From positions 1-35,335 of the forward strand of contig JALSSO010000120.1 in assembly GCA_026984215.1 (NCBI GenBank): a DNA stretch of 35,335 nt. The letters run 5' to 3'. A model generated the notes under the pieces. It did no database searches. It had not been told where the DNA came from and saw nothing but the letters and a program-made list of their open reading frames with translations. A program made the translations under genes and the position numbers. Below are positions 18,940 to 26,024 of the stretch, piece after piece; within the stretch, counting starts at the first letter, position 1, and the number at the start of each line of letters is the position of its first letter. This DNA is from Gammaproteobacteria bacterium (GTDB lineage Bacteria; Pseudomonadota; Gammaproteobacteria; JAJDOJ01).

Positions 18940-19635
18940 TCAGCCCTTCTCGACCCGGTTGCGGCGGCGCCGCGCCAGACCGGCGGCGGCCAGCGGGATG
19001 CCCAGCATGGCCAGTCCGAGGCCGGTGGTGGACACGGCCGGGACCGGCACGATGGGCGTGCGCAGGATGGCGATGGTATCCAGATCGAGGTCCAGGTCCG
19101 GCGTGGTGGCGCCATCGATGTGCAGACGCACAGCCGTCACGCAGCTGTTGCCGCCCACGGCGAAGTCCACGTCGCGGAAATTGAAGCTGGCGGCGAGATT
19201 CTGGGTTACGCTGGCCCCATTCACCGAGACGCTGATCGGCACGGGATGATCGTTGCGGATGACGAGGCGAAGGCCCGTCACGTCGTTCCAATCCAGGCAG
19301 CTCGCCGCGGGGATGGTCCAGTCGATGGTTCCGTTGGCGGAGGTGCTGCCGGAATCCTGTGAGTAGTGGTAGAAACCGCCCGAGACGTAGGCACGCACGC
19401 CGAGGCCGCTGTTCAGATGTACGGTCAGCTGCCGCGTGATCCCGGCACTGGGAGCGTCGTTGCGGGTGTTGCTGTCCGTGCCTCCCGGCGTCGTCACCTG
19501 AACCGCAGGGCTCGCCGGGTCGCCCTGGGAGACGTCGAACGGATCGAAGGGTTCCGTCACCTGAGCGGAAACGGACTGCGCTCCCAAAGCGGCGCCCAGG
19601 GCCACCGCAAGCGTGGTACGGCTGATGGATTTCAT
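18940..19635 (-). CDS. Exported protein with CTERM-like sorting tail
   Basis: This 231-residue protein has a signal peptide (KSISRTTLAVALGAALGAQSVSAQ) and ends in a tripartite tail: the motif PVPAVSTTGLG, a hydrophobic stretch and an Arg cluster (ARRRRNRVEKG). That layout resembles the IPTL-type CTERM signals handled by exosortase/XrtH systems, which anchor or process surface proteins. The middle is strand-rich and contains TPDLDLDLDTIAILRT. Two cysteines (AASCLDW and GNSCVTA) could form a disulfide. The start is the ATG at 19635 with AGGGGG nine bp upstream. An AT-rich leader (about 19655-19675) precedes it. No exosortase gene lies in the window, so processing would depend on a distant gene. 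The function of the mature domain is unknown. Confidence 0.7.
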   Translation of the reverse strand: MKSISRTTLAVALGAALGAQSVSAQVTEPFDPFDVSQGDPASPAVQVTTPGGTDSNTRNDAPSAGITRQLTVHLNSGLGVRAYVSGGFYHYSQDSGSTSANGTIDWTIPAASCLDWNDVTGLRLVIRNDHPVPISVSVNGASVTQNLAASFNFRDVDFAVGGNSCVTAVRLHIDGATTPDLDLDLDTIAILRTPIVPVPAVSTTGLGLAMLGIPLAAAGLARRRRNRVEKG

Positions 19636-19833
19636 GTCTGTAAACCCCCTGTGAATAAATATTGTTCGGTCGATTTGGCAGTGCGCGAGGTTGCAGTTAA
19701 CGGGCAAGTCTACGTCCAAGCCGGGACACGCGCAAGAAAACCCGGAAGATCCGCGCGAGACATTCCGGATGTTAGTCGCCTCGGGTGTGGTTTGCAACCA
19801 ACATTTGTGGCTTTCTGAGCAGAATGGCACGAT

Positions 19834-20655
19834 TCACCCGCTCCGGCGGCAGGGGACCTGAACCAGCTCCACGCGCCCGCGCGTGATCCGGGCCGCGCTC
19901 AGATACCCGCCCCACACACAGCCACTATCCAGTGCGAGCAATCCGGGACGCAGCAGGACGCCGAGGGTGGACCAGTGGCCGAACACGATACGCATCTTGC
20001 GATTGCGCCGCCATGGGATCTCGAACCAGGGTGTCAGACCGGGGGGCTGAGAGCCGGGGGGGGCGGTGTGTTTCAGGTCCAGCGCCCCCTGGGCGTCGCA
20101 GTAGCGGATCCGTGTGAATGTATTGACGATGAACCGCAGCCGTTTCCAGTTGCTCAGCCCTTCGTCCCAACGTCGGGGTTCGTCTCCATAGAGCCGCCCC
20201 ATGAAGCGGGTCCACCGCTCCGAGCGCAGGATGGCCTCGAGCTCGGCGGCGCAAGCGAGCGCGGTGGCCTCGTCCCAATGGGGCGCCAGTCCGGCATGGA
20301 CCAGGGTCCAGCCCGTCTCGGGATCCCGGAACAGCGCGGGTCGATGCCGCAACCATGTGATCAGTTCGCCGGCGTCGGGGGCGTCGACGACGGCGCGCAG
20401 TGGGTCGTCGCGCTTGAGCTTGCGCGCCCCGCAGGCCTTGGCGAGCAGGGCGAGGTCGTGGTTGCCGAGCACGGCCACGGCGCTGCGCCCCAGCCCGCGC
20501 ACGAACCGAAGTGTCTCCAGCGACGCCGGGCCGCGGTTGACCAGATCGCCCACCAGCCACAGCCGGTCCTCGGCCGGATCGAACCGGATCCGCTCGAGCA
20601 GGCGCTCCAGGGGTTCCAGGCAGCCCTGGACGTCGCCGACGGCGTAGACGGCCAC
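19834..20655 (-). CDS. apaH: Symmetrical bis(5'-nucleosyl)-tetraphosphatase
   Basis: This 273-residue metallophosphoesterase cleaves Ap4A to two ADP and also removes Np4 caps from RNA in enterobacteria. The phosphoesterase motifs are in order: GDVQGC near the start, WLVGDLVNRGP, VLGNHDLAL, LVHAGLAPHW, and the C-terminal FGHWSTLGVL with LDSGCVWGG. Length matches E. coli ApaH (280). The start is GTG at 20655, one base past the apaG stop codon. The reading frame upstream of it is apaG shadow. It is the last gene of the six-gene minus-strand run that begins at 23737. Confidence 0.97.
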   Translation of the reverse strand: MAVYAVGDVQGCLEPLERLLERIRFDPAEDRLWLVGDLVNRGPASLETLRFVRGLGRSAVAVLGNHDLALLAKACGARKLKRDDPLRAVVDAPDAGELITWLRHRPALFRDPETGWTLVHAGLAPHWDEATALACAAELEAILRSERWTRFMGRLYGDEPRRWDEGLSNWKRLRFIVNTFTRIRYCDAQGALDLKHTAPPGSQPPGLTPWFEIPWRRNRKMRIVFGHWSTLGVLLRPGLLALDSGCVWGGYLSAARITRGRVELVQVPCRRSG

Positions 20656-20656
20656 G

Positions 20657-21040
20657 TCAGTGCAGGGTGCGGGGCATGTTGAGCTCGAAGCGGGGGATCG
20701 CGGCGTCGAACTCGGTGCCGTCGTCGGCCAGGAAGCGGTAGCTGCCCTCCATGCTCCCCACCGGTGTCTCCAGCAGCGTGCCGCTGGTGTACTGGAAACC
20801 CTCACCCGGATCGAGATGGGGCTGCTCTCCGACCACCCCCGGGCCGCGCACCTCCTGCACACGGCCGTTGCCGTGGCGCACGATCCAGTGGCGGGTCAGG
20901 AGCTTGGCTCCGATACGCCCCGTGTTGCGGATGGTCACCGTGTAGCGGAAGACGAAGCGGTTGCGTTGCTCGTCGGACTGCTCCGGGAGATAGGCGGGCG
21001 TCACCTGCACTTCGATTCGGTATTTGTCCGTGCTGCTCAT
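20657..21040 (-). CDS. apaG: ApaG protein
   Basis: This 127-residue protein has a fibronectin type III-like fold. Diagnostic parts are VTPAYLPEQSDEQRNRFVFRYTVTI, RIGAKLLTRHWIV, VGEQPHLDPGEGFQYTSG and GSMEGSYRFLADDG. Length matches E. coli ApaG (125). The biochemical role is not clear; mutants show altered Mg/Co handling in Salmonella. GGAGGAG precedes the ATG, and the start overlaps the rsmA stop by four bases (ATGA). Confidence 0.97.
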   Translation of the reverse strand: MSSTDKYRIEVQVTPAYLPEQSDEQRNRFVFRYTVTIRNTGRIGAKLLTRHWIVRHGNGRVQEVRGPGVVGEQPHLDPGEGFQYTSGTLLETPVGSMEGSYRFLADDGTEFDAAIPRFELNMPRTLH

Positions 21041-21822
21041 CTGCTCGTCTCCTCCGTATTCGCCAGCCGCGCGAACTGCGCCACGCTCAGATTCTCGGCG
21101 CGCAGGCCTGGATCGATGCCGGCCCGTTCCATCGCATCGGCCGACAACACGCCGGCCAGGGCCCGCCGCAGGGTCTTGCGGCGGTGGCCGAAAGCGGTGC
21201 GCACGATGCAGGCGAAGCGTGCCGGTTGGCGCACCGGCCAGGGGGGGTGCTCATGGGGCGTCAACCGCACGAAGGCGGACTGTATCTTGGGTGGTGGTCG
21301 GAATGCCCCGGGGCCGACACCGAACAGGGCGCGCGGCTCGCAGTGGAACTGCACCATGACGCTCAACCGCCCGTAGTCCTTGCCCCCGGGGCGGGCCACC
21401 AGCCGGTCGACCACCTCTTTCTGCAAGAGGAAGTGCATGTCTCGGATGCATTGGACCTGGGCCAGCAGGTGGAAGATCAGGGGCGTGGAGATGTTGTACG
21501 GCAGATTGCCGACCACGCGCAAGCTGCGCGGCTCCGGGGCCAGGGCGGCGAAGTCGAACTCCAGCGCGTCGGCGGTGTGCACGCGCAGCCCGGCGGGCCG
21601 ATGGAAGCGTCCGGGCAGGGCGGCGGCCAGGTCCCGGTCTAGCTCCACCACGTCCAGACCGCCCAGCAGCTCCAGCAGCGGGCCGGTGATGGCCCCCTGG
21701 CCGGGACCGATCTCCACCATCGGCTGGCCGGGTCGGGGATCGATCGCGCGGACGATGCGGTCGATCACCCGCGGGTCGTGCAGAAAATGCTGGCCGAAGC
21801 GTTTGCGCGGTCGATGCGGCAT
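21037..21822 (-). CDS. rsmA: 16S rRNA adenine dimethyltransferase
   Basis: This 261-residue SAM-dependent enzyme (KsgA) dimethylates two adenines near the 3' end of 16S rRNA during small-subunit assembly. The start RKRFGQHFLHD is diagnostic. VEIGPGQGAIT is the SAM-binding loop and NLPYNIS is the catalytic NLPY motif. The length is close to that of E. coli RsmA (273). The rsmA-apaG-apaH order is the standard gammaproteobacterial one, but pdxA and surA, common upstream partners, are replaced here by three other genes. Confidence 0.98.
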   Translation of the reverse strand: MPHRPRKRFGQHFLHDPRVIDRIVRAIDPRPGQPMVEIGPGQGAITGPLLELLGGLDVVELDRDLAAALPGRFHRPAGLRVHTADALEFDFAALAPEPRSLRVVGNLPYNISTPLIFHLLAQVQCIRDMHFLLQKEVVDRLVARPGGKDYGRLSVMVQFHCEPRALFGVGPGAFRPPPKIQSAFVRLTPHEHPPWPVRQPARFACIVRTAFGHRRKTLRRALAGVLSADAMERAGIDPGLRAENLSVAQFARLANTEETSR

Positions 21823-21831
21823 CGTGATCGC

Positions 21832-22722
21832 TCACCGGGCCAGCCGCAGCTCGGCCTCCACCAGGGCGCGACGGATCAGTGCCGGCTGGAGGATACGGGG
21901 ATAGAGCCGGCGCATCGCGTGCACCGCCAGCGGCCGGTCCACGGCATCGCGTTCCAGCCGGGCGCGCGTGGTCTCGTCCAGGTGATCGAGGGCGAGCAGC
22001 CAGGGGGCCTGCCAGTGCAACAGGTCCTCGACCGCCTCGCGCGCCGACCGCTCGTTCCAACGCCGCGAGACCAGCAGCGCCGGAAAGGCCGGCGCCGGCA
22101 GCCGGCGGCCGTGCAGCGCATCCGGAAGATGGACGCCGTCCAGCCCCCGGCCCCCGCCGTCGGGCAGGCGCTCGAACCACTGCGCCGTCGCCGGCCGGCC
22201 GGCCCGGTCCCGGATGCGGGTCTCGACCGCGCCGGAGGCGGCCGGAGGCGGCCGGTCGCCGGGCGTGAGCAGCCCTTCGGCGGGAACCGCCACCCAGGCC
22301 GGGTGCGCCGGCAGGGTGAGGCGCTCCGGGGCCGTCACGCTGGCGAGCAGGGCCAGCGGCAAGCGGTCGCGCGCATCCAGCAGCCAGAGCTCGAAGCGGT
22401 CGCGCGACGGATACGGCAGGGGCCGCCGCGCGGCCTCCAACCGCTCCCGCAGCGCCGCGGCCCGGGTGTTGACTTGCTCCACGTCCACGCCGGGTGGCAG
22501 GGGGAACCGGGACAGCCCTTCGGACCGCGACCACGTGCCGTAACGTAGGAAACGGCGCGCGGTGGGGGCCGGTGGCGCGCCGGGCGGGCGCGGCACGGCG
22601 GTGCGGATCTGCAGCTGCCAGCGCACCCCGTCCGGACTGATGGCCCGGGCGTGTTCGATCTCGACGGCCTGGATGGTCCCCATGAAAGGGGACAATCGCC
22701 GTACGCAATAATGCTCCGTCAT
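21832..22722 (-). CDS. Uncharacterised protein coupled to rsmA
   Basis: I do not recognise this 296-residue protein. It has no signal peptide or membrane helix. The N-terminal part is strand-rich (MGTIQAVEIEHARAISPDGV, then WQLQIRTA), and the C-terminal third is helical (LLHWQAPWLLALDHLDETTRARLERDAV ... MRRLYPRILQPALI). Arg and Pro are frequent and there is almost no Lys. The start is the ATG at 22722, which overlaps the stop of the preceding gene (ATGA) and lies upstream of the next in-frame ATG at 22683. It ends 9 bp before rsmA. Uniform GC-rich coding character and tight overlaps argue that it is real. Its position suggests co-expression with the rRNA methyltransferase, but no function is implied. 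Confidence 0.75.
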   Translation of the reverse strand: MTEHYCVRRLSPFMGTIQAVEIEHARAISPDGVRWQLQIRTAVPRPPGAPPAPTARRFLRYGTWSRSEGLSRFPLPPGVDVEQVNTRAAALRERLEAARRPLPYPSRDRFELWLLDARDRLPLALLASVTAPERLTLPAHPAWVAVPAEGLLTPGDRPPPAASGAVETRIRDRAGRPATAQWFERLPDGGGRGLDGVHLPDALHGRRLPAPAFPALLVSRRWNERSAREAVEDLLHWQAPWLLALDHLDETTRARLERDAVDRPLAVHAMRRLYPRILQPALIRRALVEAELRLAR

Positions 22723-23228
22723 CGTGGCGGTGGTGCACGGTGCGGCCGGCCGCCCGGCTCGCCCACCGGGATCCCCCAAACCCCTCGGCCTCGCCGTTCG
22801 GCGATCCGCTCGGCGGCCTGGTAGGCGAACGGCGCCTCGGGCAGGGCCAGCGCCCACCCGCGTTCCACGAGCCACAACGCCAGATCCCGGTCTCCCGCCA
22901 TGCAGGTGGCCAGCATGCCGCCGTCCGCATGGATCTCGAGCGGCTCGCAATGGACGAAACTGCCCTGGATCGCCCATTCCAGAGCGAGTTGCGCGCGGCT
23001 GCCGCACTGCGGCGGTCGCCGGTGCGTGTCGCAGGTTCGAGGCGTGGGTGGGACATACACGTAGGCCAGGGTCACGGTCCGCCCCCGTAGGCGCAGCGTG
23101 CCGTCCTCGTTGACGAAGGCGTTGCCGGACAGGGCCGCGGCGTCCGGCAGATACAGTGCGATCAGCAGCGCCCATCCGGCGCGCACCGCCGGGCGTCGCC
23201 GGCGTGCCCGGGGAATGTCGGTGGTCAC
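22719..23228 (-). CDS. SNase-like exported protein without nuclease residues
   Basis: This 169-residue protein has a basic N-terminus and signal segment (AGWALLIALYLPDAAAL), then a staphylococcal-nuclease-like fold: NEDGTLRLRGRTVTLAYVYVP, a helix AQLALEWAIQ, GGMLATCMAGDRDLALWLVERGWAL and AAERIAERRGRGVWG. The residues needed for catalysis in SNase are missing. The usual RLxGIDxPE reads TLAYVYVPP, and the arginine of the GRTLA motif is replaced (GGMLATC). Four cysteines (RTC, PPQC, VHC, LATC) could form disulfides in the periplasm. It starts with GTG at 23228, overlapping the previous stop (GTGA). A structural or binding role is more likely than nuclease activity. Confidence 0.7.
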   Translation of the reverse strand: MTTDIPRARRRRPAVRAGWALLIALYLPDAAALSGNAFVNEDGTLRLRGRTVTLAYVYVPPTPRTCDTHRRPPQCGSRAQLALEWAIQGSFVHCEPLEIHADGGMLATCMAGDRDLALWLVERGWALALPEAPFAYQAAERIAERRGRGVWGIPVGEPGGRPHRAPPPR

Positions 23229-23737
23229 CGGCCCCGCGCCCCCCGGACCGCCTCGAGCAGCGCCGCATGTTGTGCGGCGCGCTCAGCATCGGGGTCGTCC
23301 CGCGTCGGGACCGCTTCGATGGCGCGGCGGTAGGTTTCCGGGAATCCCAGGAAGCGGGCTCCTGCGAGCACCAGTTCCCGGTACCAGTGGAAGGGTCGGA
23401 GGGCGGGCGCGATCCAGTCCGGCCGGGCGCGGTAAGTGAACGCCTCGATCACGCCGAAGTCTGTCGTCACCTGCACGGGGTGCCTGTGGTACCCGGGGCC
23501 CTCCACCGCATCCAGGCGGGTCAGGCAGGCCGGTGTGAGCTCGTACAGCGCGCCGTGCACGCTGTATGAGCCGTCCGCCGCGGCGCAGTCGCACTTGCCG
23601 GAGCCGTCGGCGCCACGCTTGTGAAAGCGCAGGCGGAATCCCGGCAACGTGGCGGCCGAGATCAGTGTCGCCTCGGGGGCTCGGGCGCACAGGCGCCGCG
23701 GGTGCAGGTTGGAACCGTAGGCGAAGTAGAGCGGCAC
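23225..23737 (-). CDS. Gamma-glutamylcyclotransferase-family protein
   Basis: This 170-residue protein of the GGCT/AIG2-like fold would form 5-oxoproline from gamma-glutamyl amines or dipeptides. The substrate-loop signature YFAYGSNLHPRRL opens the protein, and LDAVEGPGYHRHPV contains the glutamate that acts as the catalytic acid/base in characterised members. RFHKRGADGSGKCDCA and VHGALYEL are also family-like. The start is GTG at 23737 with GGAG six bp upstream. TTG at 23749 is in frame but would place the ribosome site inside the gene. It is the first gene of the coupled minus-strand run to apaH and is divergent from the lipoprotein gene at 24129. Confidence 0.88.
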   Translation of the reverse strand: MPLYFAYGSNLHPRRLCARAPEATLISAATLPGFRLRFHKRGADGSGKCDCAAADGSYSVHGALYELTPACLTRLDAVEGPGYHRHPVQVTTDFGVIEAFTYRARPDWIAPALRPFHWYRELVLAGARFLGFPETYRRAIEAVPTRDDPDAERAAQHAALLEAVRGARGR

Positions 23738-23845
23738 GGGACTCTCCAATGGCGACCGGCGATGGCGGCCCTCTTCCTCTCCATAATATATTCGGTATCG
23801 CTGGCGAGGGCCGTTTCGACCCGTGGAATCGACCGTTCACGCCAT

Positions 23846-23873
23846 CGCATCTGGCCGCCGCGGGCCAGATGCG
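23846..23873. repeat. 11-bp perfect inverted repeat
   Basis: CGCATCTGGCC and GGCCAGATGCG are exact reverse complements separated by GCCGCG. No T-run follows on either strand, so this is not a standard terminator. It could be an operator for a dimeric protein or an RNA hairpin, and sits between divergent genes. Confidence 0.8.
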
Positions 23874-24040
23874 GCAATACCGGCGGCAAGCCCCGAGCAC
23901 GTCGTTTCACATGCGTTTCGCGCGACACACGGAGGAATCTCCCCTTGAAAGTCGTCCGTGCGGGCCGGCCCGCGGTCGGAGGGTCCATTCGTTCTCGCGG
24001 CGGATCAACGCGACATGCGTGCATCCGCGTCGCTTGGTTC

Positions 24041-24046
24041 TATAAT
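24041..24046 (+). promoter_or_regulatory. Consensus -10 for the lipoprotein gene
   Basis: TATAAT is an exact -10 hexamer, 82 bp before the ATG at 24129. The -35 region is poor (around GCGTGC). The transcript would begin near 24053 and its leader would contain the hairpin CGGCGGA-GT-TCCGCCG at 24060-24075. Confidence 0.5.
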
Positions 24047-24128
24047 GTCGCTCGCCCCGCGGCGGAGTTCCGCCGTGGCGTGCGGCGCGGGGGCGATGCC
24101 CGGGCCCGGATGGGACGGAGGATCTTGC

Positions 24129-24578
24129 ATGTTGGTAATGTTCGGGTGGCGTCGGGATCGACGGTGGCCGTATGGGATCGTGCTACTGCTGGCCGTGTTG
24201 CTGGCGGCCTGCGCCGGCCCGGAGCAGCGCCGCGCGGCGGACGCCGAGGCCCTGCGCGCGCGGGCCGAGGCCTTCTGGGCGGCGCGGGCGGCCGGGGACG
24301 TGATCAAGGCCTACGAATACGAGAAGGTGAAGGCCACGGGCCGCGTGACGCTCGCCGCCTACGCCCGCAAGGGCGGCCTGGTCTACAAGCGTGCCGAGGT
24401 GCGCGGTGTGGACGTGGGCGAGGGGGATGTGGGCAAGGTCCGTGTGTATCTGGAGTATCTCCTCCCGGGCATGGGGCAACACGTGATCCGGGGCGAGATC
24501 CAGGACCGCTGGGAGCGGATCGACGGCCGGTGGTACCACGCCCCGTGCAGCGTGCTGGACCGGAAGCGCTGCGGCTGA
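24129..24578 (+). CDS. Small lipoprotein of unknown function
   Basis: This 149-residue protein has a signal peptide with a lipobox, LAAC (residues ~25-28), so it is probably lipid-anchored. The mature part begins AGPEQRRAADAEALRARAEAFWAARAAGDVIKAYEYEK, which looks like the first helix of an NTF2/SnoaL-like fold, and continues with strands (KVRVYLEYLLPG, VIRGEIQDRWERIDGRWYHAP) that would fit the same alpha+beta cone. Two C-terminal cysteines lie in PCSVLDRKRC. GGAGGA precedes the ATG at 24129 by six bp. Nothing nearby names a role. It may be transcribed alone, because more than 300 bp of structured sequence separates it from the next gene. Confidence 0.75.
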   Translation: MLVMFGWRRDRRWPYGIVLLLAVLLAACAGPEQRRAADAEALRARAEAFWAARAAGDVIKAYEYEKVKATGRVTLAAYARKGGLVYKRAEVRGVDVGEGDVGKVRVYLEYLLPGMGQHVIRGEIQDRWERIDGRWYHAPCSVLDRKRCG

Positions 24579-24914
24579 TCGGGGTGGTGGTGAAAATACA
24601 ACATGGTGTTGCGTAAGCGCTGCCTCTGTGGTAGCGTGTGCATGCCTGGGATCAGGGTCTTCCAATGGAGCCCGGCCGCATGGACGCGGCCGGGACACGG
24701 GTTCCGGAAATTGTGAGCGGAATTCGGTTTTTGGACAGGGAGGTGGTGTCGCTGTTCCGCGACGTGTTGCAGAATGGCGATGAATTGTTGCGTGGTGCGC
24801 TTGCGTTTTGCGCACCGGGTGACTAGGCTTGGGTATCGTGATGACCGGCGGGTCGTGGTTTCGGACCGCCGGGCCGATTTTGGGTCCGAAAGCCTCATTT
24901 AAGGAGCGAGAAAC
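24579..24914 (+). other. 336-bp intergenic leader with several hairpins
   Basis: This stretch lies between the lipoprotein gene and the first exported paralog. It holds a 9-bp inverted repeat CCCGGCCGC/GCGGCCGGG (24671-24694), a 7-bp repeat GGTGCGC/GCGCACC (24794-24816) and two overlapping hairpins just before the ribosome site (24845-24891). A 62-codon open frame from GTG 24638 exists but lacks a ribosome site and coding-type third positions. Confidence 0.55.
24845..24891 (+). promoter_or_regulatory. Two mutually exclusive leader hairpins
   Basis: Hairpin A pairs CCGGCGG (24845-24851) with CCGCCGG (24866-24872). Hairpin B pairs TTTCGGACC (24859-24867) with GGTCCGAAA (24883-24891). Both need bases 24866-24867, and the loop of each contains part of the other. 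B ends 9 bases before the AAGGAG ribosome site at 24901. The layout suits translational or RNA-level control of the gene at 24915. Confidence 0.4.
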
Positions 24915-25811
24915 ATGAAGAAACTTCCGATTGCAGTAGCAGTTGCCGCGGCCATGAGCGCCGGGGCCGCCGGCGCCTACACCATGGGCACCTTCGACAA
25001 CGGCCTGCTGGTGCCGCAGGTCTATCACAACGGCGCGGGGGACACCACGGCCGTTGGCCTGCTCACCCATGGGTGCGGTGACCCGGGGGCGGCCGTCACC
25101 GTGTACTGGACCTTCTTCGACGAGAATTCCACGCACGTCACCGACGGCGAGATCCACATGACCGAGGCCGACGTGTATCCCTTCGTCTGGGCCAGCGAGT
25201 CCGGTGTGGGGTTGGAAGGAAAACAAGGCTATTTGGTCTTCTTCGCCGACCCCAGCGGCGACGGGCAGATTAGTGCCGCCGATGCCGACTGTTTGGCCGG
25301 GGAGGCCTTCCATGTGGTGGCCGCCGACAACGACGTGGCCTACAAGGCCGTGTGGCCCATCGACGTGACGAACGATGTCGATGGCGGTGCGATCGCCGAT
25401 CCGACCACCATGGACGCCACCACCCTGGGCACGCTGACGTCCGGTGCGCCGGTGGGCGACGTCATCACCATGCGTTACTCCATCGCCAACGGCGACACGA
25501 CCTCCATCGCCGTCTGGAGCGCCGACGACATCTCCGGTGTGTACACGGTGAACATGTACGACGACGAAGAGAACCGCAAGTCGGTGAACTTCGCGCTGCC
25601 CAACGCCGAGCAGAACTCCATCGACCCGTCCACCATCGCGGGCCGCCCGGCCAGCTTCGTCAACGGCTTCATCGAGTGGGTGACGCCGGATCCGGCGGCG
25701 CTGACCCCCCCCCGCGACAACCCCCCGGCGGGCAACGGGGTCGTCAGCTATTCGGTCATCCGTTCGGCGGCCTTCAGCGCCCGGCAGACGGTGGTCAATC
25801 CCCATCACTGA
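24915..25811 (+). CDS. Exported protein of unknown function, paralog 1
   Basis: This 298-residue protein has a clear signal peptide (MKKLPIAVAVAAAMSAGAAGA) and no membrane anchor or sorting tail. It is a close paralog of the protein at 26025. Shared blocks include DNGLLVP near the mature start, HNGxGDTTAVGL, FFDENSxHxTDG, CLAGEAFHVVA, RYSIANGDTT, YDDEENRKSVN, GRPAxFVNGFIEW and the terminal VNPHH. The mature part is acidic and strand-rich, with one Asp-rich loop (DPSGDGQISAADAD) that looks like an EF-hand-type calcium site and is only partly kept in the paralog. AAGGAG lies 8 bp before the ATG. I cannot assign a family. A secreted or periplasmic beta protein, possibly calcium-stabilised, is the most that can be said. 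Confidence 0.8.
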   Translation: MKKLPIAVAVAAAMSAGAAGAYTMGTFDNGLLVPQVYHNGAGDTTAVGLLTHGCGDPGAAVTVYWTFFDENSTHVTDGEIHMTEADVYPFVWASESGVGLEGKQGYLVFFADPSGDGQISAADADCLAGEAFHVVAADNDVAYKAVWPIDVTNDVDGGAIADPTTMDATTLGTLTSGAPVGDVITMRYSIANGDTTSIAVWSADDISGVYTVNMYDDEENRKSVNFALPNAEQNSIDPSTIAGRPASFVNGFIEWVTPDPAALTPPRDNPPAGNGVVSYSVIRSAAFSARQTVVNPHH

Positions 25812-25845
25812 TCGGGGTGGGCTGATCGCCTGAGACCGGCGGTGG

Positions 25846-25875
25846 GGCGGGCGGGGCTGGCTGGCTCCGCCCGCC
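25846..25875 (+). terminator. GC-rich hairpin after paralog 1
   Basis: GGCGGGCGG and CCGCCCGCC form a 9-bp perfect stem around a 12-base GGCT-rich loop. Only TTG follows, so termination would be weak. It may stabilise the 3' end of the first paralog mRNA. Confidence 0.4.
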
Positions 25876-25950
25876 TTGCCTGCACAGGGGGCGGCGTCCG
25901 ATCACATGTACAATTCGGGCCGGGTCTGCTATCGTACCAATCCACGCGCA

Positions 25951-25988
25951 GCGGGCGGCTGGGCGCGCATCGCGGGCGTGCCGCCCGC
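25951..25988 (+). repeat. 9-bp inverted repeat in the leader of paralog 2
   Basis: GCGGGCGGC and GCCGCCCGC are exact complements flanking a 20-base loop, 23 bp before the GGGGGAA ribosome site of the gene at 26025. Like paralog 1, this gene therefore has a structured leader, although the sequences differ. Confidence 0.5.
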
Positions 25989-26024
25989 CAGGCCTGGAAA
26001 CACAAGTTTTGGGGGAAATAGACG

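Larger units (their letters stand above)
23738..24128. other. 391-bp divergent intergenic region
   Basis: This gap separates the cyclotransferase gene (minus) from the lipoprotein gene (plus). It contains an AT-rich patch at 23783-23793 (CATAATATATT), an 11-bp perfect inverted repeat at 23846-23873, a consensus -10 at 24041-24046 and a 7-bp hairpin at 24060-24075. Its third-position and amino-acid patterns do not support a coding sequence. Confidence 0.6.

Noticed and set aside
19667-19690. TTGGCA ... TTGCAG considered as a sigma-54 promoter near the CTERM gene.
   Set aside because: The GG to GC distance is 14 bases rather than 10, and it points away from the gene.
24709-24721. AATTGTGAGCGGA matches the left half of the lac operator exactly.
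   Set aside because: The right half does not match, no LacI-type gene is near, and a single 13-bp match to a well-known sequence is not evidence of function.
24638-24826. 62-codon open frame from GTG, with a plausible helical C-terminus.
   Set aside because: No ribosome site, non-ATG start and a base pattern unlike the neighbouring genes; it lies among the leader hairpins of the next gene.
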